DNA from: SAR116 cluster bacterium AG-447-A06
GTDB taxonomy: Bacteria > Pseudomonadota > Alphaproteobacteria > Puniceispirillales > Puniceispirillaceae
Length of the DNA: 64,000 nt
NCBI GenBank assembly: GCA_003212345.1
Contig: QCPZ01000002.1
Location: forward strand, 1 to 64,000
Reading direction: 5' to 3'
Of this stretch, positions 1 to 9,052 are shown one piece after another (position 1 is the first letter of the stretch; every line of letters begins with the position of its first letter). The translations under genes were made by a program, and so were the position numbers. The notes beneath the pieces were generated by a model that searched no databases, was not told the origin of the DNA, and was given only the letters and a program-made list of their open reading frames with translations.

Positions 1-2
1 GG

Positions 3-149
3 CTTGATACATCGCCGCTATTTATGTTGGTGATGTTTTTTATGGGGGCAATCGCTGGCATGTTGAATGTTTGGCGTGTATTTACTGGCCGAGGTTTGGC
101 CGCAGGTTATTTCGATGAGCATAAAAACTCATCATTAAAAGACGATTAA
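3..149 (+). CDS. atpI: AtpI-like F0 assembly protein, C-terminal fragment
   Basis: This is the last 48 codons of a gene that begins before the window, open from base 3 and ending in TAA at 147-149. The visible peptide is a hydrophobic helix (FMLVMFFMGAIAGMLNVWR) followed by a short polar tail, as at the C-terminus of AtpI, a small membrane protein that helps assemble the c-ring. It lies 14 bases upstream of atpB, the usual place for atpI in alphaproteobacterial F0 operons. The call rests on position and the last helix only. Confidence 0.75.
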   Translation, partial: LDTSPLFMLVMFFMGAIAGMLNVWRVFTGRGLAAGYFDEHKNSSLKDD

Positions 150-163
150 GGAGCTGACAGGAA

Positions 164-925
164 ATGAGCAATTCTGAAGGAATGCATTCCCCAGTCGAGC
201 AGTTTGAAATCAAGCCATTGGTTGAACTGTCACTTGGTGGCTATGATGTATCGTTCACCAACTCCAGCTTGTTTATGCTGCTTGCCATAGGCGTCAGTGC
301 CATTTTTCTGATCAGCGCGATGCGCCGGGCCGATATGGTTCCAGGCCGCATGCAGGGTATGGCAGAAATGATGTATGAATTTGTTGCCGAAATGGTGCGA
401 AGCAATGTTGGCAGCCAAGGCCGTCCCTATTTCCCATTCATCTTTACGCTTTTTGTGTTTTTGCTGTTTGGCAACATGCTTGGTCTTATTCCCTATTCTT
501 ATACCTTTACCTCGCAAATCATTGTGACATTTGCCATGGCCGCCTTTGTTTTTGTTGGCGTAACCGTGATTGCGCTGTTCAAACATGGTTTGCACTTCTT
601 CAGCTTCTTTGTGCCTGCTGGCGCTCCAAAAGTGCTAATACCTTTTCTAATTGTTATCGAAGTGATCTCTTACTTTGTGCGCCCGGTCAGTCTCTCCGTC
701 CGACTGTTTGCAAACATGCTGGCCGGACACACAATGCTCAAAGTTTTTGCAGGTCTTGCCGTGATGATTTCGGGTGCGGGTGGGCTGGCAATGGCCGGAT
801 CGCTGCTACCGTTCTTGGCGCTGATCGGGCTGACCGGCCTAGAGGTGCTTGTTGCAGCCTTGCAGGCCTACGTTTTCACTATTTTAACTTGTATGTATTT
901 GAATGACGCCCTGCATCTGCACTAG
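164..925 (+). CDS. atpB: F0F1 ATP synthase subunit a
   Basis: Subunit a forms the two proton half-channels next to the c-ring in the inner membrane. The 253-residue product has the family's hydrophobic pattern and carries SLSVRLFANMLAGH at about 176-189. Arg180 there matches the essential stator arginine (Arg210 in E. coli). ...GLEVLVAALQAYVFTILTCMY near the C-terminus is also typical. The start follows an AGGAGCTGACAGGAA ribosome-binding region. It is second in an F0 operon with atpI before and atpE after. Length is normal and nothing is missing. Confidence 0.97.
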   Translation: MSNSEGMHSPVEQFEIKPLVELSLGGYDVSFTNSSLFMLLAIGVSAIFLISAMRRADMVPGRMQGMAEMMYEFVAEMVRSNVGSQGRPYFPFIFTLFVFLLFGNMLGLIPYSYTFTSQIIVTFAMAAFVFVGVTVIALFKHGLHFFSFFVPAGAPKVLIPFLIVIEVISYFVRPVSLSVRLFANMLAGHTMLKVFAGLAVMISGAGGLAMAGSLLPFLALIGLTGLEVLVAALQAYVFTILTCMYLNDALHLH

Positions 926-1012
926 GCGCAGAGGCCTACCCGAATCCGCTGGAAAATGGCAGCGGTGTGAACTGAACTAAACAAAATAGAAACTCATGGA
1001 AGGACTATGATT

Positions 1013-1240
1013 ATGGAAGTTGAAGCTGCAAAAATGATCGGTGCCGGTTTGGCCGTTATCGCTCTTGCCGGTGTTGGTGTTGGTATTGGCAACATCTTTG
1101 CTGCACTTGTAACCTCTATCGCACGCAACCCTGCGGCTCGTGGTGAAGTTTTCGGTATTGGCATTCTTGGTTTTGCCCTGACCGAAGCGATTGCTTTGTT
1201 CGCACTGGTTGTTGCCCTGTTGCTTTTGTTTGCTCTGTAA
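1013..1240 (+). CDS. atpE: F0F1 ATP synthase subunit c
   Basis: This is the c-ring proteolipid, two membrane helices joined by a polar loop (ARNPAA). The ion-binding carboxylate is the Glu in [13 protein letters not shown] on helix 2. The first helix lacks the Gln found in sodium-type c subunits, so proton use is inferred. I chose ATG 1013 (75 residues) over an in-frame ATG at 1007: the AGGA at 1001-1004 is 8 bases from 1013 but only 2 from 1007, and 75 residues starting MEVEAAK is the usual alphaproteobacterial form. Confidence 0.96.
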   Translation: MEVEAAKMIGAGLAVIALAGVGVGIGNIFAALVTSIARNPAARGEVFGIGILGFALTEAIALFALVVALLLLFAL

Positions 1241-1333
1241 AAAGACCCGAATTCGTAACAAATTCCATGACTTGCTTGCCGGCATTGCGGTTCGGTGTCG
1301 ATCCACAACCGGCAGGCGGGCAAGGGGATAAAA

Positions 1334-1939
1334 ATGACGGAAAATACAAGAAACCGGCTAACCGCAATTGCAGTCGCCCTTCCGGCTCTCATATTGGCAA
1401 AGGTTTTTGCTGCTAGCGCTAGCGAGCCGGGCCTGCCACAGCTTGATATCGCCACATGGCCATCGCAGCTGTTCTGGCTGGTCGTGCTATTTGGTGCAGG
1501 CTATCTGGTCATGGCCAAAATCGTAACGCCACGCATTGGTGCTGTTCTCGAAGAGCGTCGCCAAACTGTGGATGACGATCTTGAAAAAGCCCGCGCAGCA
1601 AGCGCTGATGCCGCGAAAATTCGGGCCGATTACGAGAGTGATCTCGAAAAGGCGCGTATTGAAGCTGCAGAATTTGCTAAGCAAGCCGCAATGGAAGCGA
1701 CCAAAAAAGCCGAAGCTGCTGATGCAAAAGTTGCGCAAAAGTTGTCCAATAAAGTTGCGAAAGCGGAGGCCAAACTGGCCGAAGCCCAAGCAAGTGCAAT
1801 GGCCAATCTGAATGATGTTGCTGCTGAAGCTGCCATGGCAGCGGTTGCCTCGCTTGCCGGTATTAAAGTCAGCGGCGCGCAAGCCCGCAAAACCGCTTCA
1901 TCAATCGCAACGAAACTTGCCAAGCGGGAGACAAACTGA
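1334..1939 (+). CDS. atpF2: F0F1 ATP synthase subunit b' (second b-type subunit)
   Basis: This is one of two b-type peripheral-stalk subunits; it pairs with b (next gene) to hold F1 still. A short leader is followed by a membrane helix (LFWLVVLFGAGYLVMAKIV) and a long charged, Ala-rich coiled coil (EERRQTVDDDLEKARAAS and onward). I start at ATG 1334 (201 residues), where GGGG lies 7 bases upstream; an in-frame ATG at 1295 lacks such a site. Its stop overlaps the next start by one base (TGATG). Having b' and b side by side is typical of Alphaproteobacteria and phototrophs. Confidence 0.93.
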   Translation: MTENTRNRLTAIAVALPALILAKVFAASASEPGLPQLDIATWPSQLFWLVVLFGAGYLVMAKIVTPRIGAVLEERRQTVDDDLEKARAASADAAKIRADYESDLEKARIEAAEFAKQAAMEATKKAEAADAKVAQKLSNKVAKAEAKLAEAQASAMANLNDVAAEAAMAAVASLAGIKVSGAQARKTASSIATKLAKRETN

Positions 1940-2427
1940 TGGGTCAGGGAATAGTTCTTGAATCGGTATGGGTTGCCGTTGGCTTTGTCGTTTTTGTTGC
2001 TCTCGTCTGGCGAAAAGTCGGAGCCGCACTGGGTGGCATGCTCGATGAGCGTTCGGAAAAAATTAGAAGTGAGCTGAAGGAAGCCGCTGCGCTTCGTGAT
2101 GAAGCTCTAGAAGAACTCCAAACCTATAAACGCCTTCACCGTGAGGCAGCAGAAGAAGCCAAAACCATTCTGCAATCTGCGGAAGCGACCGCGCAACGTA
2201 TTCGAGAAACAGCCGAAAAAAAAGCCATTGCCGCGGTTAAGCGCCGTGAGCAGCAGGCTGATGCCAAAATTAAGGCTGCCGAAGCAAGCATGGTTGCTGA
2301 ATTGCGAGAACGCGCAGCAGCGTTAGCCACCGCAACAGCATCCGATATCATCACTAGCAAACTTGATGAAAAAGCCAGCCTTGCTCTTGTCGATAGCGCG
2401 GCAGCCGAAATCGAAAAACTGAATTAA
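1939..2427 (+). CDS. atpF: F0F1 ATP synthase subunit b
   Basis: Peripheral stalk subunit b, 162 residues: an N-terminal membrane helix (VWVAVGFVVFVALVWRKVG) followed by a long charged coiled coil rich in Ala, Glu, Lys and Arg. The pattern LDERSEKIRSELKEAAALRDEA is typical of the family. It is the last gene of the F0 operon and is translationally coupled to b' by a one-base overlap. The F1 genes are not in the window, as expected for Alphaproteobacteria, where F0 and F1 are separate operons. Confidence 0.95.
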   Translation: MGQGIVLESVWVAVGFVVFVALVWRKVGAALGGMLDERSEKIRSELKEAAALRDEALEELQTYKRLHREAAEEAKTILQSAEATAQRIRETAEKKAIAAVKRREQQADAKIKAAEASMVAELRERAAALATATASDIITSKLDEKASLALVDSAAAEIEKLN

Positions 2428-2480
2428 ATCCTGGTACCATTCCGGATACGAAACAACCCACCAGGATTAGCCCGCTTTTT
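2427..2480 (+). terminator. Possible terminator of the F0 operon
   Basis: AATCCTGGT (2427-2435) and ACCAGGATT (2460-2468) form a perfect 9-bp inverted repeat just after atpF, followed by GCCCG and six T (2475-2480). The loop is long (24 bases) and the T run starts a few bases after the stem, so this is a plausible but not classical Rho-independent terminator. It sits between the convergent atpF and lipoprotein genes. Confidence 0.35.
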
Positions 2481-2506
2481 TGCTACACACCTGATAGATG
2501 ATGAGG

Positions 2507-2962
2507 CTAGTAAGAGGGTTTCAAACTAAGCACAAGACGGGCATTCTCCGGCACAATTTTTTCAAATTCGACTGTTGGATATTGCTGCTTTGCACCTTTT
2601 CCAAAGCCTACAGTATAGCCAAACACGCTGTTGGAAATAACGGTCTGCTGGTCATCTACTATCGCTGTCATCATAGGCACAGCGAGAACATCAGCGTCCG
2701 TTCCCTCTCCAAGATTGCGATCTAGCTTCAAGCCAACCGTCAACGCCACCGCCGTGCCGCCAGATTTATGCCGCACACATTCTGCAGTTACGCCATTTAA
2801 CCGCACATCAAACAATTGTCCTGCTGTGTCAGAACGCACAAAGGAACGCGTACCCTCTTCAGGGGCGCTAATCACGGGGCAGGAAACCAATTGATCATTA
2901 CTGGTACAACCAACAAAAAGAACTGAACAGCCAATTAAGGCCAAAAAAGATAATAGCTTCAT
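2507..2962 (-). CDS. Small lipoprotein of unknown function
   Basis: A 151-residue product with a lipoprotein signal peptide: MKLLSFLALIGCSVLFVGC, where LFVGC is a lipobox and the lipidated Cys would be residue 19. The mature part has no motif I can name; it contains three more Cys (SCPV..., AECV...) and looks beta-rich. It is probably anchored in the outer membrane facing the periplasm. It is divergent from ispH and convergent with the ATP synthase operon. Function unknown. Confidence 0.75.
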   Translation of the reverse strand: MKLLSFLALIGCSVLFVGCTSNDQLVSCPVISAPEEGTRSFVRSDTAGQLFDVRLNGVTAECVRHKSGGTAVALTVGLKLDRNLGEGTDADVLAVPMMTAIVDDQQTVISNSVFGYTVGFGKGAKQQYPTVEFEKIVPENARLVLSLKPSY

Positions 2963-3034
2963 TTCATCAACATAAAGCTTTTTTTCCCGAACAGCAATTG
3001 ACCTAAACTATGTAAATGGGCAAGAACAGTGATT

Positions 3035-3979
3035 ATGGAAAAAAATCGCAAAAAACTGACCATTGCCGCCCCGCGTGGTTTTTGTGCTGGTGTTGATCGC
3101 GCGGTCCGCATCGTCGAGGTAGCATTGGAGAAATATGGAGCGCCTGTTTTTGTGCGTCACGAGATTGTTCATAATAAAACCGTTGTCGACGGTCTAGCTG
3201 CCAAAGGAGCTGTTTTTGTTGAGGAGCTTGATGAAGTGCCGCCTAACGCGCCGGTAGTATTTTCTGCCCACGGGGTGGCCCGCGCAGTTGTAGATGAGGC
3301 TAAACGCCGTAACATGATTGCCGTTGATGCCACTTGCCCTCTAGTGACAAAAGTCCATATCGAAGCGCGACGTCACGCTGAAAACGATCGTCATATCTTA
3401 CTGATTGGGCATGCTGGCCATCCAGAAATCGAAGGCACGATGGGGCAGGTAAATGCGGATGCAGTGACGTTGGTTGAAACCGTTGAAGACGCGAGGACCG
3501 TGAACCCGCCCGAGGGAGCGGCACTAGCGTTTGCGACACAGACCACCCTTTCAATTGATGATACTGCAGAAATCATTTCGGTTCTACAATTTCGTTTTCC
3601 CGAAATATCTGGCCCGCGTGGCGAGGATATTTGCTATGCCACAACAAACCGTCAGAAGGCGGTTAAGGATATCGCAGCTGGGGTTGATTTGATGATAGTT
3701 ATTGGGGCAGAAAATTCATCAAATTCGAAACGCCTTGTCGAGGTTGCAAAACTTGCGGGTGCCCGCGCGTCCGTTTTAATTGCCGATAAGGATGCAATTG
3801 ACTGGAAACTTGTTGATGATGCCCAACATATTGGTCTTTCGGCAGGCGCATCCGCACCGGAGTCGTTGGTTGAAGGTGTTGTTGACGCATTGGGTGAACG
3901 CTATCAGATTGATGTCGGCGAAGAGGGCAAAGTTCGCGAGACGGTGAATTTCAAACTTCCGTCTATTTTGGTAAGCTAG
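3035..3979 (+). CDS. ispH: 4-hydroxy-3-methylbut-2-enyl diphosphate reductase
   Basis: IspH makes IPP and DMAPP from HMBPP in the last step of the MEP isoprenoid pathway, using a 4Fe-4S cluster. Three cluster cysteines are visible: [20 protein letters not shown] and [21 protein letters not shown] and [11 protein letters not shown] are also conserved, as is [11 protein letters not shown] 3035 gives 314 residues; an in-frame GTG at 3029 would add two and cannot be excluded. thrB follows 7 bases later, so the two are probably cotranscribed. Confidence 0.97.
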   Translation: MEKNRKKLTIAAPRGFCAGVDRAVRIVEVALEKYGAPVFVRHEIVHNKTVVDGLAAKGAVFVEELDEVPPNAPVVFSAHGVARAVVDEAKRRNMIAVDATCPLVTKVHIEARRHAENDRHILLIGHAGHPEIEGTMGQVNADAVTLVETVEDARTVNPPEGAALAFATQTTLSIDDTAEIISVLQFRFPEISGPRGEDICYATTNRQKAVKDIAAGVDLMIVIGAENSSNSKRLVEVAKLAGARASVLIADKDAIDWKLVDDAQHIGLSAGASAPESLVEGVVDALGERYQIDVGEEGKVRETVNFKLPSILVS

Positions 3980-3986
3980 GATTTTT

Positions 3987-4949
3987 ATGGCGGTTTACAC
4001 AACAGTAGATGATTTGGCGTTGGCGAGATTTTTATCAGCCTATGACCTCGGTGATGTGCGCAGCTTTGCTGGTATTGCCGAAGGCGTTGAAAATTCGAAT
4101 TACCTGCTGCGCACAACCAAGGCCCATTATATTCTGACGTTGTATGAAAAGCGTGTCGATGCGCATGACCTGCCGTTTTTTATGGAAGTGATGACGCATC
4201 TTGCCAGCAAGGGGATGAGTTGTCCTTTGCCTGTGGCGGCGCGTGACGGCAGTATCCTAAGAGAATTAATGGACCGGCCTTGCGCTATATTTTCGTTTCT
4301 TGATGGCACATCATCGCGCTATCCAAACCGCAGCAAATGTAGAGCCCTTGGTCAAAGCCTTGCCGAATTGCACCTTAATGCAACGGATATTAATCGTAAC
4401 CGGCAAAATGCACTTGGGCCGGTATCATGGCAGCCACTTCTGGATAGTGTTGGCCAGCGCGCTAATGAAATTGCCCCAAAAATGCAAAATATGGCTCAAG
4501 ACCGGCTTAACTCAATTCTTAGCGCATGGCCGCAAGACTTACCACGCGGCATCATTCATGCCGATTTATTCCCAAACAATGTTTTGTTCATTGGCGATAA
4601 TTTGACCGGTGTGATTGATTTCTACTTTGCTTGTGAAGATATCTTAGCCTATGACGTCGGCATCTGCCTAAATTCATGGTGTTTTGAGGCAGATGGTAGC
4701 TTCAACCTCACAAAATCGCGCGCGCTTATTCGCGGTTATCAGGCTGTGCGCCCTTTAAGCGAAGCAGAAATTGCAGCTATCCCTGTTCTTGCAGCCGGGT
4801 CTGCTATGCGGTTTTTCCTCACCCGGCTTTATGACTGGCTTCATACGCCAAAAGATGCGCTGGTCAGCCCAAAAGATCCCATGGAATATTGGGCCATCCT
4901 AAGGTTTCACCAGTCAGTGTCCGGCGTTGGCGCCTATGGATTCGATTGA
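3987..4949 (+). CDS. thrB: Homoserine kinase (aminoglycoside phosphotransferase-like type)
   Basis: Phosphorylates homoserine on the way to threonine. The 320-residue protein belongs to the APH-like ThrB family, not the GHMP family of E. coli ThrB. It shows the N-terminal GIAEGVENSNYLL loop, the catalytic region GIIHADLFPNNVLF (H191, D193, N198) and the metal-binding GVIDFYFA (D211). Threonine synthase, the next enzyme, is encoded at 10.3-11.7 kb in this window. The ispH-thrB-rnhA order occurs in many Alphaproteobacteria. Confidence 0.95.
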   Translation: MAVYTTVDDLALARFLSAYDLGDVRSFAGIAEGVENSNYLLRTTKAHYILTLYEKRVDAHDLPFFMEVMTHLASKGMSCPLPVAARDGSILRELMDRPCAIFSFLDGTSSRYPNRSKCRALGQSLAELHLNATDINRNRQNALGPVSWQPLLDSVGQRANEIAPKMQNMAQDRLNSILSAWPQDLPRGIIHADLFPNNVLFIGDNLTGVIDFYFACEDILAYDVGICLNSWCFEADGSFNLTKSRALIRGYQAVRPLSEAEIAAIPVLAAGSAMRFFLTRLYDWLHTPKDALVSPKDPMEYWAILRFHQSVSGVGAYGFD

Positions 4950-5021
4950 ATAGCGCAATCCCCCTCCAAAATCGTAACAGATCATTATTATCTCATAACC
5001 TGCCCCCAAAGGATCGTTCAG

Positions 5022-5471
5022 ATGCCACAAGATGCCCCAGAGCCAGTTATTATCCATACTGATGGCTCTTGCCTGTCAAATCCCGGCCCCGGCGGCTGGG
5101 CAGCAATTTTGCGATGGCAGGACAACGAGCGAGAATTAAGTGGGTCTGAGCCCGACACAACCAATAACCGGATGGAATTGATGGCGGCAATTAAGGGGCT
5201 AGATGCCTTAACACGTCCCATGACAGTAGATCTTCACACTGATAGTCGATATGTCATGAATGGCGTGCAAGACTGGATGCCACGCTGGAAAGCCAATGGA
5301 TGGAAAACGGCATCCAAAAAGCCAGTGGCGAATCAAGATTTATGGCAGCAGCTTGACGCTGCTCTCGCCCACCATACTGTTCATTGGCATTGGGTCAAAG
5401 GCCATGCTGGCAACCCGTTGAACGAACGCTGCGATGTTTTGGCTCGGTCAGCAGCTGAAGCTATTGCTTAA
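5022..5471 (+). CDS. rnhA: Ribonuclease HI
   Basis: Cleaves the RNA strand of RNA-DNA hybrids. All four catalytic acids are visible in the 149-residue product: D14 ([15 protein letters not shown]), E52 (MELMAAI), D74 (HTDSRYV) and D138 (NERCDVLA), with the catalytic-loop His in KGHAGNP. Length is normal. AAAGGA lies 8 bases upstream of the start. It probably ends the ispH-thrB-rnhA operon and converges on the peroxiredoxin gene. Confidence 0.97.
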   Translation: MPQDAPEPVIIHTDGSCLSNPGPGGWAAILRWQDNERELSGSEPDTTNNRMELMAAIKGLDALTRPMTVDLHTDSRYVMNGVQDWMPRWKANGWKTASKKPVANQDLWQQLDAALAHHTVHWHWVKGHAGNPLNERCDVLARSAAEAIA

Positions 5472-5489
5472 AGTATTAAAATAGACCTC

Positions 5490-5505
5490 ACCTATTGATA
5501 TAGGT
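5490..5505. repeat. Small inverted repeat between convergent genes
   Basis: ACCTAT-TGAT-ATAGGT is a perfect 6-bp stem with a 4-base loop in the 44-base gap between rnhA and the peroxiredoxin gene. TTTT follows within about 10 bases on the plus strand, and a T-rich stretch follows on the minus strand. It could be a weak two-way terminator; the stem is AT-rich, so confidence is low. Confidence 0.3.
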
Positions 5506-5515
5506 TAATCAGGTT

Positions 5516-6010
5516 TTAGATGTTCGCCAGCACATGCTCAGCACTGGACACCTCAAATGCTGCTGGCTCTTCCATGAACATCTTCGTTAAAACACCATTT
5601 TCAATGATCATCGCACAACGTGTTGACCTGCGGCCAAGAATTGGTCCCATGAATCGGGTAAGGCCCAACGCATCAGAAAATTCGGCAAATGGATCGGCAA
5701 CCATATCAATAACGCCGTCAGCGTCATTATCCAAACCCCAAGCACGCATCACATGCGCATCATTGACAGCAAGGCAGGCAATTTTATCAAAACCAGCGGC
5801 CTTAAACTTGCCGGCATTATTGACAAAGCCTGGTAAATGTTTGGCCGAACAGGTTCGCGTAAACGCTCCGGGAACCGCAATCATTACGACACGACAGTCC
5901 TTGAAATAATCAGCTGTTGCAATCGAGTCAACGCCCTCTTCCGATTTGATCTGGATAGAAGCATCTGGGATGGTTTGGCCAACGCCAATAGTGGGGGTCT
6001 CTTCAGTCAT
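5516..6010 (-). CDS. Peroxiredoxin (Prx5-like, AhpC/TSA fold)
   Basis: A thiol peroxidase that reduces hydrogen peroxide and organic peroxides. The 164-residue protein has the Prx5 signature AVPGAFTRTCSAKHLPGF, with peroxidatic Cys54. The usual second position in this motif is Pro (TPTC), here Arg. Later motifs (VNDAHVMRAWG, DPFAEFSDALGL) match the family. It probably takes electrons from glutathione/glutaredoxin; gshA is encoded at 20.6 kb. It is cytoplasmic, with no signal peptide. Confidence 0.92.
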   Translation of the reverse strand: MTEETPTIGVGQTIPDASIQIKSEEGVDSIATADYFKDCRVVMIAVPGAFTRTCSAKHLPGFVNNAGKFKAAGFDKIACLAVNDAHVMRAWGLDNDADGVIDMVADPFAEFSDALGLTRFMGPILGRRSTRCAMIIENGVLTKMFMEEPAAFEVSSAEHVLANI

Positions 6011-6114
6011 AAGATTGCCTTTTTTACACAGTTTTTAGAATAGAAATAAAAGCTTTGAGTGGTGTATACCTCCGCAATAGTTGATGCAAGCTATGACGCA
6101 AAGTAGGAAAAACA

Positions 6115-8346
6115 TCAGCGCTTCATACCAGCATCAATTAGGGCCTGTTCAATCATTTTGGCATTTAATAATTCGCCAAGAACAATCCCATTTGGAGCTG
6201 ATGGCCCATAGACCATGTTAAACGGAATGCCAAAGCGCTGATGGCCTGCCAGAAATGCCAAAATACGCGGATCAGGGCGTGTCCAATCAGCTTGCAGCAT
6301 AACCAAACTGTTATTATCCAGCAATTCTGCTAGCAGCCCAGCCACAGGCTCCCTTTCAAGTACAAATCGCTTGTTTGCCTTACAGGTGATACACCAATCA
6401 GCGGTAATATCTAGGAGTACGAGCTTGCCACCATCCTGTGCCGCTTTGCGAGCATTTTCTGACCATGCCTGCCAGACAAGCCCCGCTGCAGGTGAAGAGT
6501 TTAACACGGGATGGGGTGGCAAAGCCCACACAACAGCAAAGAGACTAGTAACGGCAAGTAGAATAGCAAATTTACGCCGCCACAAAATAGTTAGAAGGAC
6601 CAGACCAACAAGGCAAATGATTAGCATCGCAGCAATGCCCCCTTGCACAGCCACTAATAACCATCCTATCCAGACCATTGTTGCCATCAGTAATCCGGCA
6701 AGCCCACGTTTTAACCAGCCCATCCATGGTCCAGGTTTTGGCAGAAACCTGACAAGGTCAGGGAATACAGCTACAATCACCCACGGTGTCGCAAGCCCGG
6801 TACCCATCGCTACAAAAATACCAAACAGCTGCAGCGTGTCACCGCGAAGCGCCACCGTCACAGCACTGCCAACAAATGGCGCTGAACAGGGAGTTGCCAA
6901 CAGCGTTGCCAGCATGCCTGCTATAAAATCACCAGCCAGCAACCTACGGGACGTTTGGCTCACTGTTCCGCTTGGGCCTGACCGGTCTATAGGTTGCAGA
7001 GCTGATGACATTGCTAAAAACGATGGCACAGGCAAAAAAAACCGATCAAGCATATTTAGGGTAAATAATCCCAACACAAACATCATCATCGTCAGGAAAA
7101 GGGGGCTTTGAAACTGTATGCCCCACCCAATTTGCCCACCGGCAAACCGTATCACCGCTAGCGCAACCGCGCCCATGCCAAAGCTGGTAAGAATCCCCAC
7201 CGCGCCAGCAGCAAATCGCATGCGAACAAGGCCGCGACTTTGCCCAGAGGACTCAATGATCGCCGCGAGCTTGATCGCCAGAACCGGCAATACGCAAGGC
7301 ATCAAATTCAAAATTAAGCCACCCAAAAAAGCAAAGGCAGCAATCGTCCACATACGACTAAACTCAACAGCCAGACCAGTCACTGAATCAGATAAGCTAC
7401 CGGATACGGACCCCTCTTTTACTACGATATGGCGGCTAGTAACAAACATTTGACCCGCAACAATCGTGAGATCAAGCACCTGACCCGTCAACGGAGCATC
7501 CAGTTTACCCTCAAGGGAAATGCTAGCTAAACCACTGTTATATGTTGGTTTTTTGAAGGCAACACCAGGGGCACCTTCAACAAAAATTTCGTCAATAACG
7601 GGACCGTTTGCGGCGAATCGCACACGTAGCTTGTTTCCATCCTGCCAAATTGTCTCGACCTGAATGGGCGATGCACCGTTGCTGCGAGGTATTTTAGCTT
7701 TGTAACGTGCAATCTCCATCGCATGGCGTGATGCATTTGCAGGGCCATCGGCAATGGTTAACCCGATCTCGCCATTAATCGGCACGCAGATATCAGCACA
7801 AGCTAATGCTTCCATCTGGCCAATAATCTGGACAGCCGCTCCTTTCGGATGCTCCCTTAGCGTAACCGGCAGAATCACCTTATTTGCATAGCCAAAATTA
7901 TCAAAACCAAACGCATCAAACCGTTTTGGCACTGGCCAGTGGAGCTTGTTGGTGACGGCATGGCCGCTTGCGAGTTTCAATTCTAGCTTTGGTGGCAGCC
8001 CAGCTTCGCCGGGCGTGCGCCAATAAATTTTCCAGCCTGGCGCGAGTCGAAATTCAAGACCAAGCGGTAATTCCTGCAAATCCGCCGTTCCAGTAACAGC
8101 GCTGACAAGGCGCGCCTGGCCAATTGTGGGGTCACCAACCCAAGGGCCAGTTGCATCTTTCATTGCAAGATCAGCCCGTACTGGTATCTGTGCAAATGCC
8201 AACGCAAAGAAGATCAGTAAGAAAAACGCTAGGCTAGATAACCTGACAGGCGCTCTTTGCTCCCGATTGTAGCGGGCTGAAACTTGTTTCCGGCCTGCGA
8301 CCGTATCACTTGACAGTTGCTGATTTTTGTATAGCGACGATGGCAT
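6115..8346 (-). CDS. DsbD/ScsB-like protein-disulfide reductase
   Basis: A 743-residue membrane protein that would move electrons from cytoplasmic thioredoxin to periplasmic thiols. Parts in order: a membrane signal segment (about 37-55); a periplasmic N-terminal domain with CADIC; a multi-helix core with the buried cysteines of LMPCVLPVL and ATPCSAPFVG; and a C-terminal thioredoxin domain with TADWCITCK (C652, C655). This three-part order matches ScsB/DsbD. The start adds about 35 residues before the signal helix, so the true start may be later. Divergent from yqgE. Confidence 0.9.
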   Translation of the reverse strand: MPSSLYKNQQLSSDTVAGRKQVSARYNREQRAPVRLSSLAFFLLIFFALAFAQIPVRADLAMKDATGPWVGDPTIGQARLVSAVTGTADLQELPLGLEFRLAPGWKIYWRTPGEAGLPPKLELKLASGHAVTNKLHWPVPKRFDAFGFDNFGYANKVILPVTLREHPKGAAVQIIGQMEALACADICVPINGEIGLTIADGPANASRHAMEIARYKAKIPRSNGASPIQVETIWQDGNKLRVRFAANGPVIDEIFVEGAPGVAFKKPTYNSGLASISLEGKLDAPLTGQVLDLTIVAGQMFVTSRHIVVKEGSVSGSLSDSVTGLAVEFSRMWTIAAFAFLGGLILNLMPCVLPVLAIKLAAIIESSGQSRGLVRMRFAAGAVGILTSFGMGAVALAVIRFAGGQIGWGIQFQSPLFLTMMMFVLGLFTLNMLDRFFLPVPSFLAMSSALQPIDRSGPSGTVSQTSRRLLAGDFIAGMLATLLATPCSAPFVGSAVTVALRGDTLQLFGIFVAMGTGLATPWVIVAVFPDLVRFLPKPGPWMGWLKRGLAGLLMATMVWIGWLLVAVQGGIAAMLIICLVGLVLLTILWRRKFAILLAVTSLFAVVWALPPHPVLNSSPAAGLVWQAWSENARKAAQDGGKLVLLDITADWCITCKANKRFVLEREPVAGLLAELLDNNSLVMLQADWTRPDPRILAFLAGHQRFGIPFNMVYGPSAPNGIVLGELLNAKMIEQALIDAGMKR

Positions 8347-8431
8347 GATCTAGTCCAAGGGCGCCGTCATTGCGCCTATTTTTAAGACGGTTTTTCTTTA
8401 CCTGATGTGGCATTGATGCATAGTGTAGATA

Positions 8432-9052
8432 ATGGCAAAACAAAAAGATACAAGTCAGGCTGGCTCAACCACACACCACAACGTGAGATTGGTAGATACC
8501 GTGAGCCTTCAAGGGCAATTGCTGATCGCTAGCCCCCACATTGGTGACAGCAGGTTTCAGCGAAGCGTAATTATGATGTGTCAGCATGATCAAAGCTCCG
8601 CAATGGGAGTTGTCATCAACCACAGATCAGACGAACTTGATATCGCCCAATTGTGTGAAACGCTGGAAATTGGCACCCCAAGGTTTCATGGTGACCAGCC
8701 AATCCATATTGGTGGGCCGGTTGATGGTAGCCGGGGCTTTGTGCTTCATTCGCAAGATCATATGCAACCCGAAAGCGTTGCTGTAACGCATGAAATCGGC
8801 CTAACCTCGAGTGTTAATATCCTCCGCGATATCACCAATGGCATCGGGCCCGTTCACTCGATCATTTCGCTTGGCTATGCGGGATGGCATGCAGGCCAGC
8901 TGGAACAGGAACTATCAGCGAACATCTGGCTTAATTTACCTGCTAGCAGCGATCTATTATTTAAAGTTGAAGCCGAGGATCTCTGGGATGAGGCCTATGC
9001 AACGCTAGGCATTGATCCAGCCCATTACGCAAGCGCAGCAGGTAACGCCTAG
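8432..9052 (+). CDS. yqgE: YqgE/AlgH family protein (UPF0301)
   Basis: A 206-residue member of the UPF0301 family, whose biochemical role is unsettled. Conserved stretches seen are LIASPHIGDSRFQRSVIMMC, GVVINHRSD, IHIGGPVDGSRGFVLHS and SLGYAGWHAGQLEQEL. It has no signal peptide and no membrane segment. Its stop codon lies in the palindrome CTAG at 9049-9052, which is also the stop of the convergent M16 gene. Confidence 0.93.
   Translation: MAKQKDTSQAGSTTHHNVRLVDTVSLQGQLLIASPHIGDSRFQRSVIMMCQHDQSSAMGVVINHRSDELDIAQLCETLEIGTPRFHGDQPIHIGGPVDGSRGFVLHSQDHMQPESVAVTHEIGLTSSVNILRDITNGIGPVHSIISLGYAGWHAGQLEQELSANIWLNLPASSDLLFKVEAEDLWDEAYATLGIDPAHYASAAGNA

Noticed and set aside
6371-7453. Long plus-strand frames opposite the DsbD-like gene (246 and 111 codons)
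   Set aside because: Antisense shadows of a clear membrane protein gene; composition is Thr/Ala/Pro-rich without any family feature.
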